In this document: positions 1-7,413 of the stretch, one piece after another
Numbering within the stretch: the first letter of the stretch is position 1
Layout of the letters: each line of letters begins with the position of its first letter
From: JAZKFT01 sp043760535
GTDB taxonomy: Bacteria; Bacteroidota; Bacteroidia; Chitinophagales; Chitinophagaceae
NCBI GenBank assembly: GCA_043760535.1
Contig: JAYUOV010000059.1
Coordinates: 1-18,596, forward strand
Direction of reading: 5' to 3'
DNA: 18,596 bases
Made by a program: the position numbers and the translations under genes
The notes under the pieces: model-generated
Database searches by the model: none
What the model was told of the DNA's origin: nothing
Seen by the model: only the letters and a program-made list of their open reading frames with translations

Positions 1-2310
1 AGTATATACATTACGGTTATCGGGTCCAGTAGCTTTTTGTGTTGGGGGCAAAATATTTACATTTTCATAGTAAATCTCGTTGATGTTTTTACTTATAATT
101 CCTTCAAAAGTGGTACTCCATCCATTTCCTAAATTTTTGTCTATTGCTAATGAAGTACGCAATAGTTTAGGCAGGCGAAAATCTTTTGCTATCAAATCTA
201 CTTGGCCTCTTGCATTGGCAGTACTAATACCTAAGTCGGCTGCGGTTGGTTGCGAGTTTGGGTTCGGGTTAAAAACAAAGTTTGCAGGTAAAGTTGTGCC
301 AGAAAGACTTACACCACCTATACTTACTCCATTTTGGTTATACACACCACCTGGCCATACAAGTGGTATCCGGCCTGTAAACATTCCTATTCCGCCACGG
401 ATTGTGATACTTTCTTCTGGTATTTTGTATGTAAAGCCAATACGAGGAGAAATTGCAACCTTAGGCGTAGCTATTTGGCCGCTACGAGCACCTTTTAAAT
501 CGTAAAAACGGCTTAAAATGCCAATGGCTGTATCATTAAAAAATGCATCAGTACGTGGGGTTGTAAGAAACTTTGTATAATCTGCACGAATACCAACGTT
601 CAAAGTAAAATTAGGGCTAATGCGTATTTCATCGTTTGCAAACAGTCCTAAACGAAGTGAATTGAATGAAGCAGCGGCTTCTGTATTATCACCCGTTGTT
701 TTATCTAACAAAGAAAAAGAACGGTCAAAGCTATTTGGCCTACCATTGGCTATAAAAGTAGCAATGCTAGGATATACATATGTACCATAGTTATCTCTTA
801 TAAATACGTTATAAGATTTGCTGAATTCATTATCAGTACCAACTGTGAAGAAATTATTGCCAGTATTAAATTTAAAGTAATCTAACAAGGCGTAGTTAGA
901 CTGTTTTAAAAGGTTTGCTGTGGAAAAATTTTCGGTTCCAAAAACTAAACGACCGGGACCATCTAAAATAGTCACTCTAGGAAAGGGGGTGCCCAATGGG
1001 CCACGGTCATCTTTTACATCTGTATAGGTAAGTAACAAACGGTTACTCATACCTCTGCCTAAATTTGTTTTTAATTCTGCTGAAGCTGAATTAGTGGTAT
1101 TGGGCACAATGAAGCCGTTGTTCAAGAAATTAATCTGCGTACTGTTACTTGCAGATGTGTTGTCTCTTTCACTTTTTGCATATCTGTAAGATAGGCTCAA
1201 ACGATTTTTTTCATTCATATTCCAGTCTATCTTGGTAGCTACCTTGGTAGATGCAATCCTTTCAGGATTATCTCCAAAACTTCCTGGGTCGTAGTTGTAA
1301 GTGCTTTTTAAGTGGTTCGATAGATTATTAATATCGGCTTCTTTTGCAGCACCTGTATAACCACTTGTGGCAAATGGTTGAGGCCTTAAATCTCTTTGTA
1401 TTTCTGCGTTTAAAAAGTAGAAAAGTTTGTTCTTAATAATTGGGCCACCAATACGGAAACCAGTTGTTTGATTTTTGAAATTAGAAAGTTTAGTAGCGTC
1501 GCTTTTTGTTCCTATTGGCGTTTTTCCAGCTAAATCCTGGTTTCGGAAAAAATAATAAAGAGAACCCTGGGTGGTATTGGTTCCACCTCTTGTAGTGGCA
1601 TTAATAGCACCTCCGGTAAAATTTCCAATAGAGGCATCATAAGGAGAAATAATTACCTGAAACTGATCTATAGCATCAATAGAAATGGGTGGCGTTCCAG
1701 TTAGGCCACCATTGGTTCCTGAGGCACTTAGACCAAAAACATCGTTGTTTACGGCACCATCAATAAAAAAACCATTATACCTATTATTTTGTCCAGCAAT
1801 GGATATACCTCCATCGGCACTCGTTAGTTTAGCTTGCGGGGTAAAACGAAGAAAATCTTGAAGGTTACGACCTACAGTAGGCAGGTTGGCTACTTTATCA
1901 CGGCCAATATTGGTTTCTGCTCCGCCTTTACCTTGAACTTGTGAACGGTTAGCTATTACAATTACCTCTGCAAGTTGGCCACTTTTGTCACCTAATTTAT
2001 AGTCTTGTTTAGAACTTTCACCTAGGTTTAAATACACGTCATCTTTTTTAAAAGTTTCATAGTTTATAAAACTTATAGATAGATTGTATGGCCCGCCGGG
2101 AGCCATGTTAGCAATTTCGTAACGACCACCAGTGCGGCTCTGTGTACGATAAATAGTACCCGTAGGTTCGTGGGTTGCTGTAATGGTAGCACCAATTAGC
2201 GGTTCGCCACCAGCTGTTTTAACTGTGCCAGCAAGGCTGCTTGTAGTATTTTGTGACCACAACATTGCAGGTAAGGCCAATAAAAGAAATAATAAACTTC
2301 TTAGTTTCAT
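1..2310 (-). CDS. TonB-dependent receptor, Oar-like, with carboxypeptidase-like N-terminal domain (C-terminus off the left edge)
   Basis: Reading the minus strand from the ATG at 2310 gives an uninterrupted frame of 770 codons to the window edge, with no stop, so the C-terminus is missing. Residues 1-19 are a signal peptide (MKLRSLLFLLLALPAMLWS, then Q). Residues about 20-110 match the carboxypeptidase regulatory-like beta-sandwich seen at the front of Bacteroidota TonB receptors (GEPLIGATITA, then GGRYEIANM). A plug follows at about 115-235, with GRNLQDFLRFTP, YNGFFIDGAVNNDVFG and FTGGAINATTRGGTN. The rest is beta-barrel, with GFRIGGPIIKNKLFYFLNAE and, near the edge, RTSLAIDKNLGNGWSTTFEG. 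The overall pattern is that of the Oar family, usually about 1000-1100 residues, so roughly a quarter to a third is missing. The product would be an outer-membrane active transporter; the substrate cannot be told. No SusD-like partner is visible on the sequenced side. It is transcribed away from ribBA. Confidence 0.93.
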   Translation of the reverse strand, partial: MKLRSLLFLLLALPAMLWSQNTTSSLAGTVKTAGGEPLIGATITATHEPTGTIYRTQSRTGGRYEIANMAPGGPYNLSISFINYETFKKDDVYLNLGESSKQDYKLGDKSGQLAEVIVIANRSQVQGKGGAETNIGRDKVANLPTVGRNLQDFLRFTPQAKLTSADGGISIAGQNNRYNGFFIDGAVNNDVFGLSASGTNGGLTGTPPISIDAIDQFQVIISPYDASIGNFTGGAINATTRGGTNTTQGSLYYFFRNQDLAGKTPIGTKSDATKLSNFKNQTTGFRIGGPIIKNKLFYFLNAEIQRDLRPQPFATSGYTGAAKEADINNLSNHLKSTYNYDPGSFGDNPERIASTKVATKIDWNMNEKNRLSLSYRYAKSERDNTSASNSTQINFLNNGFIVPNTTNSASAELKTNLGRGMSNRLLLTYTDVKDDRGPLGTPFPRVTILDGPGRLVFGTENFSTANLLKQSNYALLDYFKFNTGNNFFTVGTDNEFSKSYNVFIRDNYGTYVYPSIATFIANGRPNSFDRSFSLLDKTTGDNTEAAASFNSLRLGLFANDEIRISPNFTLNVGIRADYTKFLTTPRTDAFFNDTAIGILSRFYDLKGARSGQIATPKVAISPRIGFTYKIPEESITIRGGIGMFTGRIPLVWPGGVYNQNGVSIGGVSLSGTTLPANFVFNPNPNSQPTAADLGISTANARGQVDLIAKDFRLPKLLRTSLAIDKNLGNGWSTTFEGIISKNINEIYYENVNILPPTQKATGPDNRNVYT

Positions 2311-2474
2311 AAAGGAGAAAGTTTTTTAAAATGCAAATAAACGTTAAAAGCTATTAACTTTTCTAAGCCATAGTTAACAAATTATTAGCAGATTGTGTGT
2401 AAACCAAAATAGTATTGGTTATCAGTAATAATTTTTTTAGTGATGAAGGTTAGCCGTGTGTATTTAAAGTTGTA

Positions 2475-2610
2475 GCAGGCACCAAACGTTTCTACGGAAC
2501 GAAATTGCCAGCTTTACTATATTGTACCTCCCACCAGTTGTCCCTTCGGGTTGTTTCGTAGTTCGTAAATTAATGATACATGGGTGCTTTTGTTCCGCAG
2601 GCACGATTGG
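2475..2610. repeat. Candidate structured or dispersed intergenic element with UNCG-type hairpins
   Basis: This part of the gap between the TonB receptor and ribBA has several short hairpins. At 2487-2501 a five-pair stem with one bulged T closes a TACG tetraloop, giving the stable c(UNCG)g form. At 2543-2550 CC/GG closes a TTCG loop, also c(UNCG)g. The octamer GCAGGCAC occurs at 2475-2482 and again at 2597-2604, bracketing the region. A two-copy heptamer (TTCGTAG, TTCGTAA) lies at 2555-2568. Nothing here resembles an FMN riboswitch or a coding region. It reminds me of dispersed intergenic repeats in Bacteroidota genomes, but that is memory, not a search. The strand of any transcript is unknown. 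Confidence 0.35.
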
Positions 2611-2687
2611 TTTATTTGATTTTTTGGGACGACAATTTTAAATGTACCCGGTTAGCCTTTGATGGTGAAGGGCTATTGCTTAAACCT

Positions 2688-2695
2688 TATTTTTG
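2688..2695 (+). promoter_or_regulatory. Possible -7 promoter element of ribBA
   Basis: TATTTTTG fits the Bacteroidota -7 consensus TAnnTTTG exactly. It lies only 15 bases before the preferred ribBA ATG, so the leader would be just a few bases. The nearest upstream TTG (2659-2661) is 26 bases away, farther than the usual -33 spacing, so the match may be chance in AT-rich DNA. Confidence 0.3.
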
Positions 2696-2710
2696 CCCAA
2701 AAAATATTAT

Positions 2711-3916
2711 ATGCCCGATACAATAGAAAGTGCCATTGAGGATATTAAAAAAGGAAAGTTGGTAATAGTAGTAGATGATGATGACCGTGAAAACGAAGGA
2801 GATCTTGTAGGCGCTGCCAGAACTGTAACGCCAGAAATGATCAATTTTATGACCAAATACGGACGTGGGTTAATTTGTGCCCCGGTAGTAGAAAGCCGCT
2901 GCGACGAACTGAAGCTGGAACTAATGGTTACCAATAACACCGCCCTACATGAAACGCCATTTACCGTTTCGGTGGACTTGCTTGGCTATGGCTGTACCAC
3001 CGGTATTAGTGCCCACGACAGAGCCAAAACCGTTCAGGCTTTAATAAACCCCAAAACCCGCCCGGAAGAATTGGGGAGACCTGGACACATTTTTCCGCTA
3101 CGCTCTAAAAAGGGTGGCGTTTTGCGCAGATCTGGTCATACAGAAGCCACCACCGACCTTGCAAGGCTAGCTGGTTTTGAACCTGCCGGTGTGTTGGTAG
3201 AAATTATGAATGACGATGGCACCATGGCCCGCCTGCCCGATTTGGAAATAATGGCCAAAAAATTTGACCTGAAACTTATTAGCATTAAAGATTTAATTGA
3301 GTACCGGCTAAAAAGAGATACGCTAATAGAAGAAGTAGTACGAGTGGAAATGCCCACCAAATACGGAGATTTTAAATTGGTAGCTTTTAGAGATAAGAGT
3401 AATGATAACGAACACCTTGCTCTAATTAAAGGCGAATGGAAAGTAGGCGAAGCCGTGCTAACCCGTGTACACAGCAGCTGCTTTACCGGCGATATTTTGG
3501 GTAGCCTAAGGTGCGATTGCGGCGATCAGCTAGCACTTGCTATGCAAAGGGTAGAAGCCGAAGGCAAAGGCATTATACTGTATATGAATCAGGAAGGCCG
3601 TGGCATAGGTTTGGTAAATAAACTAAAAGCCTACAAACTACAGGAAGAAGGTGCCGATACTTTGGAAGCCAATCTGCAACTTGGCCTGCCCGGCGATGCC
3701 AGAGATTATGGCGTAGGAGCACAAATGCTGCGCCATTTGGGTGTAATAAAACTGCGGTTGATGACCAACAATCCAAAGAAAAGAGTAGGGCTAATGGGCT
3801 ATGGTTTAGAGATAATAGAAACGGTATCGCTAGAAACACCATCGAACCCCCACAGCGAAAAATACATGGAAACTAAGAGAGATAAAATGGGGCATGAGAT
3901 TATGATGGGAGAGTAA
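2711..3916 (+). CDS. ribBA: Bifunctional 3,4-dihydroxy-2-butanone-4-phosphate synthase / GTP cyclohydrolase II
   Basis: This cytoplasmic enzyme starts both branches of riboflavin synthesis: ribulose 5-phosphate to dihydroxybutanone phosphate (N-terminal half), and GTP to the diaminopyrimidine precursor (C-terminal half). The N-terminal domain (about 1-200) has VVDDDDRENEGD at 20-31, with the acidic metal-binding residues, plus RPGHIFPLRSKKGGVLRRSGHTEA. The C-terminal domain (about 205-401) has the zinc cysteines C257, C268 and C270 (SSCFTGDILGSLRCDCG), NQEGRGIGLVNKLKAYKLQE, and MTNNPKK. At 401 residues it is the normal length, and it aligns end to end with Bacillus RibA as I recall it. The frame is open back to a TTG at 2693, but the ATG at 2711 matches the start of known homologues. 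No other rib gene is adjacent, and no FMN riboswitch is seen upstream. Confidence 0.97.
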   Translation: MPDTIESAIEDIKKGKLVIVVDDDDRENEGDLVGAARTVTPEMINFMTKYGRGLICAPVVESRCDELKLELMVTNNTALHETPFTVSVDLLGYGCTTGISAHDRAKTVQALINPKTRPEELGRPGHIFPLRSKKGGVLRRSGHTEATTDLARLAGFEPAGVLVEIMNDDGTMARLPDLEIMAKKFDLKLISIKDLIEYRLKRDTLIEEVVRVEMPTKYGDFKLVAFRDKSNDNEHLALIKGEWKVGEAVLTRVHSSCFTGDILGSLRCDCGDQLALAMQRVEAEGKGIILYMNQEGRGIGLVNKLKAYKLQEEGADTLEANLQLGLPGDARDYGVGAQMLRHLGVIKLRLMTNNPKKRVGLMGYGLEIIETVSLETPSNPHSEKYMETKRDKMGHEIMMGE

Positions 3917-3947
3917 GGATTGGTTGAGTAGTTTATTGGTTGATTAG
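3917..3947. repeat. Short direct repeat after the ribBA stop, inverted relative to the next gene's leader
   Basis: ATTGGTTGAGTAG (3919-3931) and ATTGGTTGATTAG (3935-3947) differ at one base. The first ten bases after the stop codon, GGATTGGTTG (3917-3926), are the exact reverse complement of CAACCAATCC at 4197-4206, just before the next gene. The intergenic region is therefore bracketed by a 10-bp inverted repeat enclosing 270 bases. Confidence 0.6.
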
Positions 3948-3989
3948 TAATAAAGTAATCTGCCTCTTTGTCGTGGTGAGTGTCTTCAT

Positions 3990-4137
3990 CCGTGGTCGGT
4001 GTCTTCACTGACCACAAATTGAGGACAGTAACATAGCATGTTTTGTTTTTCAGAGCGTTTGAAATTTATAGTGTCACTTAAAACAGCTTTATAGTCTGTG
4101 GTCGGTGAGGACACCGACCACTGCACACCGACCACGG
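3990..4137. repeat. REPIN-like palindromic element with 13-bp perfect terminal inverted repeats
   Basis: CCGTGGTCGGTGT (3990-4002) is the exact reverse complement of ACACCGACCACGG (4125-4137), separated by 122 bases. Nested inside are two hairpins: 3992-4001 with 4006-4015 (ten pairs, one of them G-T, loop TCTT), and 4098-4107 with 4112-4121 (ten perfect pairs, loop AGGA). A partial extra unit, CGTGGTGAGTGTCTTCA (3972-3988), matches 3991-4007 at 15 of 17 positions. The core GTGGTCGGTG or its complement appears at 3992, 4098, 4112 and 4126, and with one change at 4006. Two palindromic units in opposite orientation are the hallmark of REP doublets (REPINs) or a small MITE. There is no T-run, so it is not a classical terminator. 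The middle (about 4016-4097) shows nothing recognisable. Confidence 0.75.
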
Positions 4138-4178
4138 CTTAAAAATACTGGCAGCAATTATTTAGTAATGCTTCAGTA

Positions 4179-4220
4179 ACAATCCCCAATTCCCAACAAC
4201 CAATCCTTAATTACCAACCC
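4179..4220. repeat. Degenerate heptamer repeat running up to the start codon of the Mur ligase
   Basis: Six consecutive 7-bp units lie in register from 4179 to 4220 and end one base before the ATG at 4222. The consensus is about CCAATCC. Four units match at 6-7 positions, and two (4193-4199 and 4207-4213) are poor. There is no Shine-Dalgarno sequence, so the translation start region is made of this repeat. Confidence 0.55.
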
Positions 4221-4221
4221 A

Positions 4222-5598
4222 ATGATTGCTTCCATAAACGATTTTAAGACCCCATTTTTCATCGGTATTGCCGGTACGGGCATGAGTGCCATTGCCCAGT
4301 ATTTACAGGGCATTGGTAAAAATGTAAGTGGCAGCGACCGATATTTTGCCGAAGGCGAAACCAACGAAACCAAAGAAAAGCTGGAAGAAGAAGGCATCGG
4401 ATGTTTTTTGCAAAACGGAGATGGTATTAATAAAAACACAGACCTCGTGGTGGTTTCTACGGCTGTAGAAGATACCGTTATAGAAATACAGATAGCCAGG
4501 CAGAGGAACATTCCCATTATTAAACGGAGTGAACTGTTAGCCATTATTGCTGAAAGTAAAAGAACCATAGCTGTTGGCGGAACCAGTGGTAAAAGCACTA
4601 CTAGTGCCATGCTTTTTGATATGCTGCAACATGCAGGATTAGAACCAAGCATTATAAGTGGTGCCGGGCTAATAAGCATTATTAAAGAAGGTAAAATAGG
4701 CAATGCCAAAACAGGTAAAGGTGATTGGCTGGTAATAGAAGCCGATGAAAGTGATGGCTCTATTGTACAGTATCACCCCGAAATAGGTTTGCTACTCAAT
4801 GTGGATAAAGACCACAAAGACATGGATATTTTAATGGATGTGTTTGCAACTTTTCGAAACAACTCAGCCAACTTTATTGTAAACCGGTCACATTTTTTTG
4901 CTGCACAGTTAGGCACGGTTGCAGCAAATGATTTTTCCTTGGACGTCAATAAAGGTGCGGGTTTCTTAGCAACTGATTTTGCACAACATGGTTTGGAAAT
5001 AGATTTTACAATCAATAAAGTACCGTTTCATTTAAACAGTGTAGGCCGCCACAATATGGAGAATGTATTGGCAGCAGTAGCTGTGGCAGGAATGCTTGGT
5101 GTACCATTATCGGTATGTTCAGAAGCCGTGGCTATGTACGAAGGCATATATAGACGCCATCAGGTTTTGGGTAAAAAAGATGGGGTTTTATTGATAGACG
5201 ATTACGCACACAACCCCGTAAAATGTGCCACATCTATACAGGCTTGCCAGCCAATAGCGCCAAAGGTTATAGCCTGGTTTCAGCCTCATGGTTACGGGCC
5301 AACTAAGTTTTTGCGAAACGATTTTGTGGCAGAAATAGCCAAAGTGCTAAGGCCACAAGACGAAATATGGATGAGTGAAATTTTTTATGCCGGTGGCACA
5401 GCTACAAAAGACATAAGTGCAAACGATCTTATAAGCGATTTAAAAGAAAAAGGCGTCAATGCTTTTTTTGTAGCAGATAGAAACGATTTGATAAAGGCAA
5501 TGAAGCTCCATTTTACCTGCGATTGTGTACTCTTACTAATGGGTGCCAGAGATCCTTCTTTAGAACTGTTTGCAAAATCAGTTTTTTCTGATTTGTAG
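4222..5598 (+). CDS. Stand-alone MurC/Mpl-type Mur ligase (UDP-N-acetylmuramate ligase family), substrate uncertain
   Basis: At 458 residues the protein has the three-domain Mur ligase plan. The N-terminal UDP-sugar-binding fold has FIGIAGTGMSAIA at 13-25. The ATPase domain has the P-loop GGTSGKST (119-126), EADESDGS (173-180), NVDKDHKDMD (193-202) and RHNMEN (276-281). The C-terminal domain has RRHQVLGKKDGVLLIDDYAH (311-330), FQPHGYGPT (353-361) and MGARDPS (440-446). The family joins an amino acid or peptide to a UDP-MurNAc precursor in the cytoplasm using ATP. Two signatures differ from ordinary MurC and Mpl: they usually have GTHGKT at the P-loop and, in MurC, HRYSRT where this has HGYGPT. 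No other dcw-cluster gene is adjacent, so this is probably a second copy beside the housekeeping murC, or an Mpl-like recycling ligase. Spacing to the MFS gene is 105 bp. Confidence 0.85.
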   Translation: MIASINDFKTPFFIGIAGTGMSAIAQYLQGIGKNVSGSDRYFAEGETNETKEKLEEEGIGCFLQNGDGINKNTDLVVVSTAVEDTVIEIQIARQRNIPIIKRSELLAIIAESKRTIAVGGTSGKSTTSAMLFDMLQHAGLEPSIISGAGLISIIKEGKIGNAKTGKGDWLVIEADESDGSIVQYHPEIGLLLNVDKDHKDMDILMDVFATFRNNSANFIVNRSHFFAAQLGTVAANDFSLDVNKGAGFLATDFAQHGLEIDFTINKVPFHLNSVGRHNMENVLAAVAVAGMLGVPLSVCSEAVAMYEGIYRRHQVLGKKDGVLLIDDYAHNPVKCATSIQACQPIAPKVIAWFQPHGYGPTKFLRNDFVAEIAKVLRPQDEIWMSEIFYAGGTATKDISANDLISDLKEKGVNAFFVADRNDLIKAMKLHFTCDCVLLLMGARDPSLELFAKSVFSDL

Positions 5599-5640
5599 TC
5601 ATTGGGTCATTTGTCAATGGTCATTTGTCATTTTGAGACA
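5599..5640. repeat. Heptamer tandem repeat directly after the Mur ligase stop codon
   Basis: Starting at the first base after the TAG, six in-register 7-bp units run to 5640. The consensus is GTCATTT: three units are exact (5606-5612, 5620-5626, 5627-5633), 5613-5619 is GTCAATG, and the first and last units are diverged. There is no hairpin or T-run, so no terminator is visible. Confidence 0.75.
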
Positions 5641-5672
5641 TTACAAACTTACTTTTTCGGTAAACACATTGG

Positions 5673-5700
5673 AAATCACAAATCCTAAATCCTACATCCG
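5673..5700. repeat. Heptamer tandem repeat just upstream of the MFS start codon
   Basis: Four 7-bp units of consensus AAATCCT run from 5673 to 5700: AAATCAC, AAATCCT twice, then ACATCCG. Only three bases separate the array from the ATG at 5704, so it occupies the place where a ribosome binding site would sit. The consensus resembles the tract at 8333-8360. Confidence 0.65.
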
Positions 5701-5703
5701 ATA

Positions 5704-6915
5704 ATGTCTTCTAAACGCAGCCCTGCAATGGGTTTTATCTTTTTAACATTGCTAATTGATGTAATTGGTTTTGGCCTTATCATACCTGTAATGCCAGAAT
5801 TGATAAAGACTTTAGCCCATACAGATAATAGCCATGCCGCCACTATTTCTGGCTGGATGCTGGGTGTATATGCGTTAACCCAATTTATTTTTTCGCCTAT
5901 ACTTGGTAACCTTAGCGATAAGTATGGCAGGCGCCCGGTATTGTTATTCTCTCTACTCGGTTTTGGTATTGATTATTTGTTTTTATGCTTTGCACCTTCG
6001 GTGGAATGGTTTTTTGTAGGTCGTGTAATTGCAGGTATTACCGGTGCCAGTTTTACTACAGCTAGTGCCTACATTGCCGATATTAGCACCAACGAAAACC
6101 GGGCTCAAAACTTTGGTTTAATAGGTGCTGCCTTTGGTCTTGGTTTTATAATTGGCCCCACGCTGGGTGGCCTTCTTGGCCATTGGGGTTTAAGGGTGCC
6201 TTTTTATGCAGCTGCAGGTTTGTGCTTACTTAATTTTCTCTATGGCTATTTTGTACTGCCCGAAAGCCTGCCCAAAGAAAACCGCCGTTCTTTTAACTGG
6301 GCTAGTGCCATACCGTTTGTAAACCTTAAAATATTGCTCCGTTTTAAATCGGTAAAAGGGCTGGTGGTTTCGCTGGTGCTGGTGTATGTAGCCGCCCATG
6401 CTGTACAGAGCAATTGGTCTTTTTTTAATGTAGAAAAATTTAAGTGGGGTACTTTTATGATAGGTGTTTCACTAACGGTAGTAGGCGCATTGGTAGGTGG
6501 CGTACAGGGTGGCCTTACCAGGGTGGTTAACCCCAAATTGGGCAACGAAAAAAGTGTGTACCTCGGCCTGGGTTTATATGCATTGGGCCTGCTTTTATTT
6601 GCATTTGCTTCGCAAAGTTGGATGATGTTTGTATTTCTGATTCCTTACTGCCTTGGTGGTATTTCTGGCCCATCGTTTCAGGCTATTATTAGTAGCGAAG
6701 TGCCGCAAAACGAGCAGGGTGAATTACAAGGTGCATTAACCAGTTTAATGAGCCTTACCTCTGTAATAGGCCCTTTATTAATGACCAATCTTTTTGCTTA
6801 TTTCATAAGTCCCAAAGCCCCATTTTATTTTGCCGGAGCACCCTTTTTTCTGGGTGCAGTGTTAATGTTGGTAAGTGCGTTACTGGCTTACAGGGCATTG
6901 CATGTAAAAAAATAA
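5704..6915 (+). CDS. MFS drug:proton antiporter, TetA (TCR/Tet) family
   Basis: This 403-residue inner-membrane protein has the hydrophobic pattern of a 12-helix major facilitator. TM1 (FIFLTLLIDVIGFGLIIPVM, 11-30) is the Tet-family opening. Loop 2-3 carries motif A, GNLSDKYGRRPVLL (68-81). TM5 carries the antiporter motif C, GLGFIIGPTLGG (145-156). The long run from GRRP through GRVIAGITGA and YIADISTNENRAQNFG to GPTLGG is very close to that of TetA proteins. Length is normal and no key residue is missing. It probably exports small hydrophobic compounds; chromosomal relatives are mostly not tetracycline-resistance determinants, so a tetracycline substrate should not be assumed. No TetR-type regulator is adjacent. 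It may be co-transcribed with the Mur ligase, but nothing in the sequence proves it. Confidence 0.92.
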   Translation: MSSKRSPAMGFIFLTLLIDVIGFGLIIPVMPELIKTLAHTDNSHAATISGWMLGVYALTQFIFSPILGNLSDKYGRRPVLLFSLLGFGIDYLFLCFAPSVEWFFVGRVIAGITGASFTTASAYIADISTNENRAQNFGLIGAAFGLGFIIGPTLGGLLGHWGLRVPFYAAAGLCLLNFLYGYFVLPESLPKENRRSFNWASAIPFVNLKILLRFKSVKGLVVSLVLVYVAAHAVQSNWSFFNVEKFKWGTFMIGVSLTVVGALVGGVQGGLTRVVNPKLGNEKSVYLGLGLYALGLLLFAFASQSWMMFVFLIPYCLGGISGPSFQAIISSEVPQNEQGELQGALTSLMSLTSVIGPLLMTNLFAYFISPKAPFYFAGAPFFLGAVLMLVSALLAYRALHVKK

Positions 6916-6993
6916 AGGTGCAAGCCTGATGTTTTTCGGGACGATTATTATTAAAAATCAAAGGACTTGTGGCTGTATTTTACTTTGCGCAGC

Positions 6994-7015
6994 TTTAAAT
7001 ATTTTAATATTTAAA
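6994..7015. terminator. AT-rich perfect palindrome after the MFS gene, possible weak terminator
   Basis: TTTAAATATT (6994-7003) pairs perfectly with AATATTTAAA (7006-7015) around a TT loop, about 80 bp after the MFS stop. A stem with no G-C pairs is weak, and no U-tract follows, so it could equally be a protein-binding site or chance in AT-rich DNA. Confidence 0.3.
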
Positions 7016-7170
7016 AGTATGGTGAAGCAAAATGCTTCTAATAATAAGGTGTGATGAAGAATAAATGAATAATACTACCACGCAGCGGTATAATAAATGA
7101 GCAATTCATTACTTAGAAACGGCTAGATAAGAAAGCCTGTTTTAAAGCTGCAAAGAATGGTAACGGGGCC

Positions 7171-7282
7171 GCACCAGGGATAGTAGTGAAAAGCCCGCAA
7201 AGCCGCATTGGGTGCATAACTTGCGAAGCTGGAGTGTGTAATATGCGGCTGCGGACTTGTAACGAATAGCCCGCCAGGGTGC
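7171..7282. repeat. Candidate dispersed structured element, probably read on the minus strand
   Basis: This GC-richer block stands out from its AT-rich surroundings. Outer arms GCACC (7171-7175) and GGTGC (7278-7282) can pair. An inner stem pairs 7195-7198 with 7251-7254, then after a two-base bulge 7201-7208 (AGCCGCAT) with 7243-7250 (ATGCGGCT). On the minus strand it contains GCGGGCTTTTCACTACTA and GCGGGCTATTCGTTAC, which resemble sequence I associate with repeats scattered through Bacteroidota intergenic regions. That resemblance is from memory and unverified. No protein-coding signal is seen. Confidence 0.4.
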
Positions 7283-7413
7283 CCAAAATAAATAAGCATT
7301 TTGATATGTGGTGGGTAGTTTAAGCCATCAGGCAGTCTGTAAAAGAATCTTATATAAACGGCTGCATAAAATAAAAACCTGCATGTATATTGTACCTCTT
7401 AAAAAAACGCATT

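Larger units (their letters stand above)
6916..7413. other. 498-bp intergenic region before the head-GIN gene
   Basis: No convincing reading frame is visible on either strand. It holds an AT palindrome (6994-7015) and a structured candidate element (7171-7282), listed separately. I found no exact TAnnTTTG promoter close to the next gene; TATATTG at 7387-7393 is a weak near-match. About 7020-7140 and 7290-7385 show nothing I can name. Confidence 0.6.

Noticed and set aside
80..505. 141-codon plus-strand open frame
   Set aside because: It overlaps the minus-strand TonB receptor in full, has no recognisable domain, and the opposite frame reads as a clear beta-barrel protein.
2311..2710. FMN riboswitch upstream of ribBA
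   Set aside because: I looked for the conserved RFN-element blocks and found none; the hairpins present have different loops and order.
2693..2710. TTG start of ribBA six codons upstream
   Set aside because: The ATG at 2711 matches the N-terminus of known RibBA proteins, and the TTG overlaps a possible promoter element.
4098..4121. Rho-independent terminator of ribBA
   Set aside because: The stem is strong but has no following T-run, lies about 180 bp after the stop, and is part of a larger palindromic element.
7390..7413. TTG start of the head-GIN protein eight codons upstream
   Set aside because: The ATG at 7414 gives a compact lipoprotein signal with the cysteine at residue 15; the upstream extension adds nothing conserved.
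6916..7413. tRNA, tmRNA or other known RNA gene
   Set aside because: No cloverleaf, T-loop GTTCGA-type block or CCA-proximal acceptor stem could be found on either strand.
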